A stretch of DNA of 12,124 nt from NCBI GenBank assembly GCA_900755005.1, contig CAAEEX010000098.1, positions 1 to 12,124 on the forward strand. The letters run 5' to 3'. The DNA comes from an uncultured Collinsella sp. GTDB taxonomy: Bacteria; Actinomycetota; Coriobacteriia; Coriobacteriales; Coriobacteriaceae. The notes beneath the pieces were generated by a model that had not been told where the DNA came from, did not search any database, and saw only the letters and a program-made list of their open reading frames with translations. Positions within the stretch are counted from its first letter, which is position 1; every line of letters begins with the position of its first letter. The translations under genes were made by a program, and so were the position numbers. This document shows positions 1-7,233 of this stretch, one piece after another.

Positions 1-1
1 G

Positions 2-396
2 CGGCAGACGCGGCGCCGGCTGACGGTAACGCCCGACCTCCCGGGCGACGCCTTGATCTTGCGCGATCCGTTCCGGCCCTTGCTGGCGGCGTGCGCCGCC
101 GCGGCCGCCGTCGCCCCCGACATTAAGGTCCTCAAGGGCCGCGTCGTCTCCGGCGACCAGTTCGTCTCGCTCGCGGAACAGAAGGAGCGAATCCTCGCGA
201 CCTTCGGCGACCTGTGCTGCGAGATGGAGGGCTGCACCATCGCGCAGGCCGCTTATCTCAACGGCGTGCCCCTCGTCGTCGTGCGCGCCATCAGCGACAA
301 GCCCTGCGCCGAGGGCCGGGTCGTGACTACAACACTTTCGAGAAGAAGGCCGCCTGCGACTGCGCCCGCATCGCCGCGCGCATGGTTAAGCTTTAG
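2..396 (+). pseudogene. mtnN: MTA/SAH nucleosidase, C-terminal part, frameshifted
   Basis: This is the C-terminal portion of 5'-methylthioadenosine/S-adenosylhomocysteine nucleosidase, the cytosolic enzyme that removes adenine from MTA and SAH in methionine salvage and quorum-signal metabolism. The frame starting at base 2 gives the family blocks GRVVSGDQF (about 140-166), CEMEGCTIAQ (about 217-246, with the Glu that binds the ribose) and VRAISDK (about 281-301, with the catalytic Asp). After that the reading frame is lost. The expected C-terminal helix, DYNTFEKKAACDCARIAARMVKL, split here as DYNTFEKKAACD then CARIAARMVKL, continues in the next frame from 325 to the TAG at 394-396. A 2-base insertion or 1-base deletion near 310-328 explains this. 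The N-terminal half lies outside the window, and the first 60 or so bases match the family poorly, so a second lesion is possible. A sequencing error is the alternative to true decay. Confidence 0.72.
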
Positions 397-453
397 GCCC
401 TGCGCGCCGGGGCCCTTCTTTATGTTGGGACCCCGGCGCGCCGGGCCCTTTCC
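396..453 (+). terminator. Strong GC-rich hairpin after the nucleosidase gene
   Basis: Left arm 396-415 and right arm 427-448 pair almost completely around an 11-base loop. The shared core is GCGCGCCGGGG. The arms begin at the stop codon of the nucleosidase gene. Only a short CCCTTTCC follows, so the U-tract is weak, but the stem is very stable. It separates the nucleosidase remnant from the regulator gene. Confidence 0.6.
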
Positions 454-592
454 AAAGCGAAGTGTCGAGCCGAAGTGTTGAGCGTCGGCCCTGAATGTTC
501 AATGGCCGTTGTTTTCTGCCCCTCAAGTGGTGGACTTTTCCTCGGAGCTGTTGATTCCCCCACGCGCCCCCTTCCGTTCTCTGTTCTCCCCT

Positions 593-598
593 TATACT
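593..598 (+). promoter_or_regulatory. Possible -10 box for the LevR-like regulator
   Basis: TATACT lies 25 bases before the regulator's start codon in an otherwise pyrimidine-rich leader. I see no convincing -35 hexamer at 16-18 bases upstream, so this is only a candidate. Just downstream, CTCCT (597-601) can pair with AGGAG (608-612) of the ribosome site across a 6-base loop, which could weaken initiation if the transcript starts far enough upstream. Confidence 0.3.
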
Positions 599-622
599 CC
601 TTGTACGAGGAGGTAAGAAGTC

Positions 623-3364
623 ATGGACAAGACCACACAGGACAGCTTGGCAAAGAAACCCGTCGACATGAGGGACAGGATTCTCGAGCATCTCGAGGCC
701 CTCACCTCTGCCGTCTCGCTCGACGACCTTGCCCGTCTGTCCACCTCCGACATCGCCGAGACGCTCATCATCTCCAGGAGCCTGGCGAGCCAGTACCTCA
801 ACGACCTTGTTCGCGCCGGTCTTGTGGTTAAGGTGGCGGGCAGGCCTGTCCGTTATTTTCATCGCCGCGCGTTCCAGAAGCGTTTTCAGGTAAAGCTCTC
901 TGCAAGCGAGTACGCCTCGCTCGCCGACCTCATCCAGGCGACGGGAATCGCCGATCACCGCGACTTCGCGCGTGCCGTGGGCTTCGACATGAGCCTCAGC
1001 TCCGTTGTCGAGCAGTGCAAGGCTGCGGTTCAGTACCCTCCGTTTGGCCTGCCCATCCTCTTGAGCGGCGGCGTGGGTGTCGGTAAGTCTTTCCTTTCTC
1101 GCCTTGTGTACGAGTACGGCAAGAACCAGGGCTTGCTGTCCCGCGACTCCTCCTATGTGCGCATCGACTGCGCCGGGGTCCCGGACGCCGCCTCGTTCAA
1201 CGGGCTTCTTGACGAGTCGATCGCGAAAGCGCGCGGGGGTGTGGTCTTTGTCAACGGCATCGAGGCACTCTCTCCCTCTGCGATGGAGCACTGCCTTGCG
1301 ACGGCCCTCGGGCTCGATGCCTCCCAGGATGCGCCGCGCGCTCGCCTCGTTCTTTCGACGACGCTTTCCGCCGATGACCTGAAGGTTTCCTCGGCCTACA
1401 GCAAAATGCCCATCTGTGCCCGCGTCCCCTCACTCAAGGAGCGGACCCCCGAGGAGCGCGAGGATCTCATCTTGAGCTTCCTGCGCAGCGAGGGGTGCCG
1501 AATCGGTTCTGATGTGAAGATCAGCCGCGGCGCATACCGTTGCCTCGTGAACGCGGACTTTTCCGATAACATCGCCGGCTTGCGCGCCTGCGTGACGAAC
1601 TGCTGTGCCAAAGCGTTCCTCAATCGCGAGGGCGACTACGTCGTCGTTCGCCCGTATCTTCTTCCCAGCGGGCTCCTCTCCTCCGCGCAGATCGATCAAC
1701 AGCCCGACGATGGCGTTCTGATCGACGCGTCTCTGGATGCCGCCGAGAGCACAGGGCCGGTCGAGCAGGCGCTCGATGCCCTGTGCTCCCTCGATGAGCG
1801 ATTCTGCGCCGGGGAGCTCTCTGTCTCCGAGCTTGTCTCGCAAGCTGTCTCCGCTGTGCGCGGCGTTGAGGATCACTTGATCTTCGACCACGGCGTCGCC
1901 TCCTCGAGGTCGCGCGCCTTCGAGCGCGTCGTGGGCGCGGTCCTTGCCGACGCAGGCTCTTCTTATGGCATCGAGCTTTCGAGGAAGGTCGCTTTTCTAC
2001 TGGCCCAGGAGATTTGCCTGCAGTTGTGGCCGGGTATCGGCCTGGCTAAGCGAAAGTCTGCCTGTGCGGAGCAAATCTCCCATCTCCTCGGTGCCGTGAC
2101 CTCCGAATTGCCGTTTGCCTCGAGTGTCTCCGATCAGGTCGCCGCAGACGTGGAAGGGGCGCTGGGAATCTCGCTCGATCACTTCACGAAGACGCTTCTG
2201 ACGCTGTGCGTCGCATCGGAGTCTCGCGATGCGAAGGCCCTTCGGACGCTCTGCGTCATCTTGTCCCACGGCTACTCAACGGCGACGAGCATCGCCGACG
2301 CGGCGAACCGTATGCTCGGCATGCATGTGTACGAGGCTGTCGACATGCCCTACGACCAGCAGCTGAAGGACATCGTCGGTCCGCTCCAGCGCCTCGTCGA
2401 CCGCCATTCCTACTGCACCGGGGTCGTGTTCCTCGTCGACATGGGCTCCTTGGAGGAGGCCTATAAGGCCCTCGAGAACGTTACCGACTCCACTATCGGC
2501 GTGGTGAACAACGTCTCTACCGGTCTTGCGCTCGAGATCGGGGTCGGGCTGCTCGGCGGCAAGTCCATCGCCGAGGTTCTTGGCGATGCGACCGCCGCGT
2601 GCGTGACGCACTGCAAGGTGATCGAGCGCGTCAACCGTGAGGACGCCATCGTCTTCTGCTCCGAGTCCGGGGTCGACGCCGCGGAGAGGATACGCCAGCT
2701 CGTCTCGCAGAGCCTCCCGCGCACCATAGGCGCGCGCCTGCTCACGAGGCCCTTCAAGCAGCTCGTCGCGAACGGGTCGAACGACGCCGTTTTCTCCGAG
2801 CACCGCGTCTGCGCCGTCATCGGCACGGGAGACCCCGGGGTCGCCTCCGTCCCCTTCGTCGCCCTCGAGGACATCATGTCGACGGCGTCCGCCTCTAAGG
2901 TTGATGCCGTGTTCGGCAGGTGGCTTGACGCTTCCGAGCTCTCTTCTTTCCACGAGAAGCTGCTCTCGAACATGACGCTGCAGAACGTCATCCGCTCCAT
3001 CACCATCCTCGACCCGGAGCGGCTATTCCATGAGATCGAGAGCGCCGTGCACGAGCTTCAGCGCAGGACAGGCGAGAAGATCGGCAGCAACGCCATCATT
3101 GGGCTCTACGTTCACCTCTGCTGTCTCGTCGAGCGCCTTGTTACCAGAAACCCCATTGAGACCTACGTTGGCCAGGACCGCTTCGAGGAGGAACGCGCCG
3201 ATTTCATCGAGTCCTTCAGGCAGAGCTTCTCGAGCATCTCGACGCGCTATCGCGTAGAGGTTCCCGTAAGCGAGATCGCATATGTCTTCGACTACATAAG
3301 CGTGAGCGCCGCCCCGGCGCGAGAAGAGCGCCTCGGCTCCTCGGACCTCCTGCTCGACGAGTGA
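623..3364 (+). CDS. LevR/ManR-like PTS-responsive transcriptional regulator with degenerate AAA+ domain
   Basis: This is a cytoplasmic regulator with the LevR order of domains and a typical LevR length (913 residues). They are an N-terminal winged helix (about 15-85, ending in the motif GRPVRYF), an AAA+ module (about 120-345), PRD1 (about 385-530), an EIIA-Man-like domain (about 540-660, phosphoacceptor candidate H549 in SHGYSTATS), an EIIB-Gat-like domain (about 663-745, candidate C679) and PRD2 (about 785-892, H831 in YVHLCCLVERL). The Walker A motif GGVGVGKS (149-156) is intact. The Walker B site reads VVFVNGIE (207-214), with Asn and Gly where LevR proteins have Asp and Glu. The GAFTGA loop that should precede it is absent. 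In LevR-type proteins, phosphorylation by HPr and by the cognate EIIB sets activity. Its place directly upstream of the PTS genes suggests it controls them. AGGAGG at 608-613 fixes the start. Confidence 0.88.
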   Translation: MDKTTQDSLAKKPVDMRDRILEHLEALTSAVSLDDLARLSTSDIAETLIISRSLASQYLNDLVRAGLVVKVAGRPVRYFHRRAFQKRFQVKLSASEYASLADLIQATGIADHRDFARAVGFDMSLSSVVEQCKAAVQYPPFGLPILLSGGVGVGKSFLSRLVYEYGKNQGLLSRDSSYVRIDCAGVPDAASFNGLLDESIAKARGGVVFVNGIEALSPSAMEHCLATALGLDASQDAPRARLVLSTTLSADDLKVSSAYSKMPICARVPSLKERTPEEREDLILSFLRSEGCRIGSDVKISRGAYRCLVNADFSDNIAGLRACVTNCCAKAFLNREGDYVVVRPYLLPSGLLSSAQIDQQPDDGVLIDASLDAAESTGPVEQALDALCSLDERFCAGELSVSELVSQAVSAVRGVEDHLIFDHGVASSRSRAFERVVGAVLADAGSSYGIELSRKVAFLLAQEICLQLWPGIGLAKRKSACAEQISHLLGAVTSELPFASSVSDQVAADVEGALGISLDHFTKTLLTLCVASESRDAKALRTLCVILSHGYSTATSIADAANRMLGMHVYEAVDMPYDQQLKDIVGPLQRLVDRHSYCTGVVFLVDMGSLEEAYKALENVTDSTIGVVNNVSTGLALEIGVGLLGGKSIAEVLGDATAACVTHCKVIERVNREDAIVFCSESGVDAAERIRQLVSQSLPRTIGARLLTRPFKQLVANGSNDAVFSEHRVCAVIGTGDPGVASVPFVALEDIMSTASASKVDAVFGRWLDASELSSFHEKLLSNMTLQNVIRSITILDPERLFHEIESAVHELQRRTGEKIGSNAIIGLYVHLCCLVERLVTRNPIETYVGQDRFEEERADFIESFRQSFSSISTRYRVEVPVSEIAYVFDYISVSAAPAREERLGSSDLLLDE

Positions 3365-3404
3365 CCTTCCCCGCGCCGCCGCAAGCTGACCGCGCGTCCT
3401 CAAT

Positions 3405-3446
3405 AATCCGATAACCCCTTGCCCGGCGCGAATCCGGATAGCGCCG
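3405..3446 (+). promoter_or_regulatory. Nested palindrome and repeat before the PTS operon, candidate operator
   Basis: CGGCGC (3424-3429) and GCGCCG (3441-3446) form a perfect inverted repeat with an 11-base spacer. The spacer itself contains the 8-base palindrome ATCCGGAT (3432-3439). A related half-site, AATCCGATA, lies upstream at 3405-3413 and resembles AATCCGGATA at 3431-3440. The region sits 40-80 bases before the EIIB gene and is the best candidate for binding by the adjacent regulator. Binding is inferred, not shown. Confidence 0.4.
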
Positions 3447-3487
3447 AGGCAGTACCGAACGCAAAACTTCATTTGATAGGAGCAAAC

Positions 3488-3961
3488 ATGAGTGTTGTTA
3501 TGGCACGAATCGACAATCGCCTGCTTCACGGCATCATCGTGACGCAGTGGGCCCCGGTGTCGGGCGCGACCCGAGTCATGGTCATCGACGACAAGGTCGC
3601 CGGCGACGAGGTCCTGAAGTCCACCATGAGGATGGCGCGCCCCGCGGGCATGGCCGTTTCGATCATCTCCGAGCAGACCGCGCTCAAGAACTTCGCCGCG
3701 GGCAAGTACGACCGCGAGAAGGTCTTCGTCATCGCCAAGGAGCCCGAGACGATGCTTCGCCTGGTCGAGTCGGGCGTCGAGCTCCCGTCGCTGGTCGTCG
3801 GCGGCTCGCTCGTCAAGGAGGACGGCATCCAGCTCACCCAGCGCGCCTACGCCTCCGCCGAGAACGTCCAGAGCTACAAGGCGCTCATCGCCCGTGGCGT
3901 CAAGGTGACGGCCCAGTTCGTGCCCGCCGACAAGCCCGTCTCCGTCGCAGACCTCATCTAA
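3488..3961 (+). CDS. PTS EIIB component, mannose/fructose/sorbose family
   Basis: The protein (157 residues) is the cytoplasmic EIIB of a mannose-family phosphotransferase system. It takes phosphate from EIIA and passes it to the incoming sugar. The signature is ARIDNRLLHGIIVTQW near the N-terminus, with H14 as the phosphorylated histidine. The family pattern is RxDxRLxHGQV, and here the usual Gln after HG is Ile. The rest (VMVIDDKVA, FVIAKEP, VGGSLVKEDGIQLTQ) is ordinary for the family and the length is normal. The start at 3488 is chosen over an in-frame upstream codon because AGGAG (3478-3482) lies 5 bases before it. It is the first gene of a B-C-D-A run, the order also seen in N-acetylgalactosamine-type systems. 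The sequence alone does not set sugar specificity. Confidence 0.93.
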   Translation: MSVVMARIDNRLLHGIIVTQWAPVSGATRVMVIDDKVAGDEVLKSTMRMARPAGMAVSIISEQTALKNFAAGKYDREKVFVIAKEPETMLRLVESGVELPSLVVGGSLVKEDGIQLTQRAYASAENVQSYKALIARGVKVTAQFVPADKPVSVADLI

Positions 3962-3970
3962 GGGGGAAAT

Positions 3971-4756
3971 ATGGTCAACTTCACTATCCTGCAGGTCGTC
4001 CTTTTGACCCTGCTGGCCTTCATCAAGCACGTGGACTACTACGGCATCCCGATGATCTTCGTCAATTACGCCGTTTTCTGGGGCCTCATCACCGGAGTCG
4101 TCATGGGCGACTGGAAGACCGGCCTTGTCATCGGCGGCACCATTCAGCTCATGCAGCTCGGCGTCGCGGGCTTCGGCGGCTCCTCCATTCCCGACTACGG
4201 CACGATGGCCATCATCGCCACCGCCTACGGCGTGACCCTGGGCTCCGACACGGGCCTCGCCATCGGCCTGCCGGTCGGCATGCTCGGCATCCAGCTCGAC
4301 GTCGTCGCCAAGATCCTCAACGGCTTTGTCGTCGAGAAGTCCCAGAAGTTCTGCAACGAGGGTAAGTTCAATCAGATGAACGCCATCCTGTGGGTCTGCC
4401 CCGCGCTCTTCGGCCTGTGCGCCGCCCTGCCCGTCTTTGTCTCCGTGACGCTCGGCCAGCCCGCCGTCAACTGGCTCCTCGAGGTCATGCCCCAGTGGTT
4501 CCTCTCCGGCCTCACCCTCGCCGGCAAGATGCTCCCGGCCGTCGGTATCGCCATGCTGCTCCGCTACATGCCAACCGCCAAGTACTTCCAGTACCTGCTC
4601 GCCGGCTTCTTCCTCTCGGCCTTCCTGAACGTGCCCATCATCGGCGCCGCCATCGTCGGCGTTGCCCTCGCGATTGCGTTCTACCAGCGTGCCGAGAGGG
4701 ACACCGAGCTCGCCGCCCACGCTTCCGCAGACGCCTTCATCGGAGAGGATGAGTAA
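3971..4756 (+). CDS. PTS EIIC component, mannose/fructose/sorbose family
   Basis: This is the membrane EIIC subunit (261 residues), which together with EIID forms the sugar channel. It is strongly hydrophobic, with several membrane segments visible: near the N-terminus (ILQVVLLTLLAFI), at about 30-47, 50-75, 85-115, 140-160, 175-200 and 215-240. Family motifs include GDWKTGLVIGGTIQLMQLG and SSIPDYGTMAIIATAYG. The C-terminal tail is acidic and cytoplasmic. The start at 3971 follows AGGGGG, which overlaps the EIIB stop codon, so the two genes are only 9 bases apart and are probably translationally coupled. Length is typical for EIIC. Confidence 0.93.
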   Translation: MVNFTILQVVLLTLLAFIKHVDYYGIPMIFVNYAVFWGLITGVVMGDWKTGLVIGGTIQLMQLGVAGFGGSSIPDYGTMAIIATAYGVTLGSDTGLAIGLPVGMLGIQLDVVAKILNGFVVEKSQKFCNEGKFNQMNAILWVCPALFGLCAALPVFVSVTLGQPAVNWLLEVMPQWFLSGLTLAGKMLPAVGIAMLLRYMPTAKYFQYLLAGFFLSAFLNVPIIGAAIVGVALAIAFYQRAERDTELAAHASADAFIGEDE

Positions 4757-4758
4757 CC

Positions 4759-5592
4759 ATGGAAAACGAGAACATCACCGCCGTCGCCGAGGGCAAGCCC
4801 TCCGGCTACAAGGTCACCAAGAAGGACCTGCGCAACGCGAACTGGCGCTGGCTCATGAGCGTGTGCACCTTCAACTACCAGACCCAGCAGGGCGCCTCAG
4901 TCGCCTACGCCCTCTCGCCGGTCCTGAGGAAGATCTACACGAACGACGAGGACTATAAGCAAGCGCTCAACAACCACTTCCGCTACTACAACACCCAGCC
5001 TTGGCTCGCCGCCATCATCCTTGGCGCCTGCGTGGCCATGGAGGAGCGCGACGGCCTAGCGGCGGCGGACGCCGTACAATACCTGAAGATCGGCACCATG
5101 GGACCGCTCGCCGGCGTCGGCGACTCCCTGCTCATGACCATGATCCCGACCATCATGGGCTCCATCGCCGCCTACATGGCCATCGAGGGCAACCCCGTGG
5201 GAGCCGGCATCTGGTTCGCGCTCATCCTGGCCATCTTCTGGGTCCGCATGCACGCCCTCGAGTTCGGCTACAAGCAGGGCGTGAAGCTCGTCACCGACTT
5301 CAGCGAGAAGCTTCCCAACCTCACTGCCGCCGCCTCCGTGCTCGGCCTCACCGTGGTCGGCTGCCTCATCGCCTCGGTCATCGGCGTCACCTGCCCGATT
5401 AGCTTCAGCTTCGGCGACGTCGCGATGGAGATTCAGCCGCTGCTCGACAAGATCCTGCCTGCCATGATCCCCGCCGCCATCACGGGAAGCGCGTATTACC
5501 TTCTTACCAAGAAGAATGCGAGCATGACGGCCCTCATCCTCGTGGTGATCGTCCTCGCGATGGTCGCCTCCGCCGCCGGCATCCTCGCCTAG
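4759..5592 (+). CDS. PTS EIID component, mannose/fructose/sorbose family
   Basis: This is the second membrane subunit (277 residues), found only in the mannose family of PTS transporters. A cytoplasmic N-terminus (1-20) precedes TKKDLRNANWRW and FNYQTQQGASVAYALSPVL (39-56), matching the family's WNYERMQ-type block. HFRYYNTQPWLAAIILG (73-89) and LKIGTMGPLAGVGDSLL (109-125) are the most conserved EIID motifs and are intact. A cluster of hydrophobic segments follows in the C-terminal half. The start lies 2 bases after the EIIC stop, and the ribosome site (GGAG...AGGA, 4742-4750) is inside the end of the EIIC gene, so translation is probably coupled to keep the two subunits in balance. Confidence 0.93.
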   Translation: MENENITAVAEGKPSGYKVTKKDLRNANWRWLMSVCTFNYQTQQGASVAYALSPVLRKIYTNDEDYKQALNNHFRYYNTQPWLAAIILGACVAMEERDGLAAADAVQYLKIGTMGPLAGVGDSLLMTMIPTIMGSIAAYMAIEGNPVGAGIWFALILAIFWVRMHALEFGYKQGVKLVTDFSEKLPNLTAAASVLGLTVVGCLIASVIGVTCPISFSFGDVAMEIQPLLDKILPAMIPAAITGSAYYLLTKKNASMTALILVVIVLAMVASAAGILA

Positions 5593-5618
5593 CTTCGACC
5601 CAAGAGATTGGTGAATCA

Positions 5619-6017
5619 ATGAGAAAGATAGTTGTGGCGAGCCATTCCCTTCTCGCCCAGGGCTTCAAGGACACCCTCGAGTTCCTTACGGGTAAGGGCG
5701 ACGCCGTCAACGCCGTGTGCGCCTACGTGAACGACAACGGCGAGGGGCTCGACGCGGCGGTCGAGGCGGCTCTTTCGGGCGCTGACGAGGTCGTCGTCCT
5801 CACCGACGCGTACGGCGGCAGCGTGAACCAGCGCTTTTCCCGCTTCGCCTCCGACCGGATCCACGTGATCGCGGGTGTCAACCTCCCGCTCGCCATGACG
5901 GTCGCGCTCGCGCGCCCCGACGAGAAACTCGACTTCGACGCCCTCGTCAACGAGGCGCGCCAGCAGATCATCTACGTGAACGGTGCCAGTTCCGCCGAGT
6001 GCGACGACGACGAATAG
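5619..6017 (+). CDS. PTS EIIA component, mannose family, single-domain
   Basis: The protein (132 residues) is a free-standing EIIA of the mannose family. It carries phosphate from HPr to EIIB in the cytoplasm. The N-terminus MRKIVVASHSLLAQGFKDTL has the standard layout, with H9 as the phosphorylated residue. The conserved acidic patch VVVLTDAYGGSVNQRF, equivalent to the usual LxDLxGGSP(x)N block, follows at about 58-74, and GVNLPLAMTVAL is at about 86-97. The tail is acidic. There is a 26-base gap after EIID and the ribosome site is poor (GGTG about 6 bases before the start), so expression may be lower than for the other subunits. EIIA usually also signals to the LevR-type regulator, by competing for phosphate or by passing it on. 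Confidence 0.92.
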   Translation: MRKIVVASHSLLAQGFKDTLEFLTGKGDAVNAVCAYVNDNGEGLDAAVEAALSGADEVVVLTDAYGGSVNQRFSRFASDRIHVIAGVNLPLAMTVALARPDEKLDFDALVNEARQQIIYVNGASSAECDDDE

Positions 6018-6029
6018 AGGAGGTCGACG

Positions 6030-7154
6030 ATGAGAGAGTTCCTTAAGGACGTGTGGATGCACGGCGGTGAGGAAAGCCGCGCCATCACCCCCGAGAACAT
6101 CACGGGCGAGAAGGGCCGCGCCGCCATGTCGGCCAGCCACCTCGGCGTCGGCCGCAAGGGCTCGTGCTGCGTGCCCCTTGAGTCCGGCGAGACCATCACG
6201 CTCGCGGACATCGAGGGCCCCGGCATCATCCGCCACATCTGGATGACCGTCCCCGACAAGACCGCCGCCGGCAGCTTCGTCATGCGTGACCTCGTGCTGC
6301 GCTTCTACTGGGACGACGAGGAGACCCCCTCGGTCGAGTGCCCTGTCGGCGACTTCTTCTGCAACGGCTTCGGTGAGCGCGCCATCGTCAACTCGATGCC
6401 CATCTGCGTGAACCCGACGGGCGGCATGAACTGCTACTTCGAGATGCCCTTCAGGAAGCACGCCAAGGTCACGCTTACGAGCGAGCACCCCGGGTTCATT
6501 AAGTACATCTTCTACACGTTCAACTACGCGCTCACCGACGTGCCGGACGACGCCATGTACTTCCACGCCCGCTTTAACCGCGAGCGCAGCACCCGCAGGG
6601 GCGTCGACTACACAGTGCTCGACGGCGTGCGCGGCAAGGGCTACTACGTCGGCACCTACATGGCCCTGTGCGCCCTGGAGCGCTATTGGTGGGGCGAGGG
6701 CGAGATGAAGTTCTTCCTCGACGGCGACGAGGAGTTCCCCACGGTCACCTCGACGGGAGCCGAGGACTACTTCGGCGGTGCCTGGGCCTTCCTCGACAGG
6801 CCGCCCCACGCGCTGCCCGAGGCGCAGTGCTTCAACACGCTGTTCGCCGGCTACCCGTACCGCTCGACGCGCGACGCCACGCGCGACCGCTTCAGCGCGG
6901 GCAAGCCGAACCCGAATCCGATGCTCGCGACTAACGACGACGCGCTGCCCAGGCACGGCCTCTACAGGTGGCACCTTCCCGACCCGATCTCGTTCAAGGA
7001 GGACCTGCGCGTGACGTTCCAGGACCTCGGCAACGACGACATCAAGCTCTACGAGCGCGAGGACGACATCTCCACCGTCGCCTACTGGTACCAAAGCGAG
7101 CCGCACGCCGTGCTCGCCCCGTTTGCCGCAAGGCAGGACCGCGTGCCCAGGTAG
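6030..7154 (+). CDS. GH172 (DUF2961) glycoside hydrolase, predicted cytoplasmic alpha-fructofuranosidase
   Basis: The 374-residue protein has the full set of DUF2961/GH172 landmarks: GPGIIRHIWMT (63-73), LRFYWDDEETPSVECPVGDFF split as LRFYWDDEETP and SVECPVGDFF (90-110), GGMNCYFEMPF (131-141), WWGEGEMKFFLDGDEEFP (220-237), STGAEDYFGGAW (241-252), YRWHLPDPISF (312-322) and STVAYWYQSEPH (348-359). Glutamates in the GEGE (E223/E225) and GAEDYF (E245) blocks are the likely catalytic pair, because their spacing is close to that of the two catalytic Glu of the founding Bifidobacterium dentium enzyme as I recall it. Known members cleave alpha-D-fructofuranosides (difructose dianhydride I) or D-arabinofuranosides. 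No signal peptide is present, so it should act in the cytoplasm on sugar brought in by the PTS. AGGAGG (6018-6023) is 6 bases before the start. The fructokinase downstream favours a fructose-releasing activity, but the substrate remains an inference. Confidence 0.88.
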   Translation: MREFLKDVWMHGGEESRAITPENITGEKGRAAMSASHLGVGRKGSCCVPLESGETITLADIEGPGIIRHIWMTVPDKTAAGSFVMRDLVLRFYWDDEETPSVECPVGDFFCNGFGERAIVNSMPICVNPTGGMNCYFEMPFRKHAKVTLTSEHPGFIKYIFYTFNYALTDVPDDAMYFHARFNRERSTRRGVDYTVLDGVRGKGYYVGTYMALCALERYWWGEGEMKFFLDGDEEFPTVTSTGAEDYFGGAWAFLDRPPHALPEAQCFNTLFAGYPYRSTRDATRDRFSAGKPNPNPMLATNDDALPRHGLYRWHLPDPISFKEDLRVTFQDLGNDDIKLYEREDDISTVAYWYQSEPHAVLAPFAARQDRVPR

Positions 7155-7181
7155 GGTCGCCTCGAAACAAGCCAACGTTAT

Positions 7182-7219
7182 GGGCGCCCGCGGTTGACCA
7201 TGACTGCGGGCGTCCCTTT
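7182..7219 (+). terminator. Intergenic hairpin between GH172 and fructokinase genes, possible leaky terminator
   Basis: Left arm GGGCGCCCGC (7182-7191) pairs with GCGGGCGTCCC (7206-7216), with one bulged base and a 14-base loop, followed by TTT. The U-tract is short, so it could be a weak terminator that lowers fructokinase expression, or a stem that stabilises the 3' end of a processed PTS-GH172 message. The fructokinase ribosome site begins 6 bases later. Confidence 0.5.
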
Positions 7220-7233
7220 GTAAGGAGGATCAC

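Noticed and set aside
386..1291. - strand open frame (301 codons) across the hairpin and the start of the regulator
   Set aside because: It runs through a strong terminator-like hairpin and the regulator's ribosome site, and has no recognisable motif.
3448..3465. Possible sigma-54 promoter (GGC...GC) before EIIB
   Set aside because: GG and GC are 11 bases apart instead of 10, and the flanking bases do not fit TGGCAC/TTGCA. The regulator also lacks GAFTGA.
3023..4720. Long - strand open frame (565 codons) opposite the regulator end, EIIB and EIIC
   Set aside because: It is rich in Asp, Glu, Gly and His with no domain, and lies exactly opposite well-recognised PTS genes. It is a product of the GC-rich codon pattern.
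5616..7175. Long - strand open frame (519 codons) opposite EIIA and GH172
   Set aside because: It has a low-complexity Val/Ala/Glu/Arg composition, no motif and no ribosome site. The + strand genes are certain.
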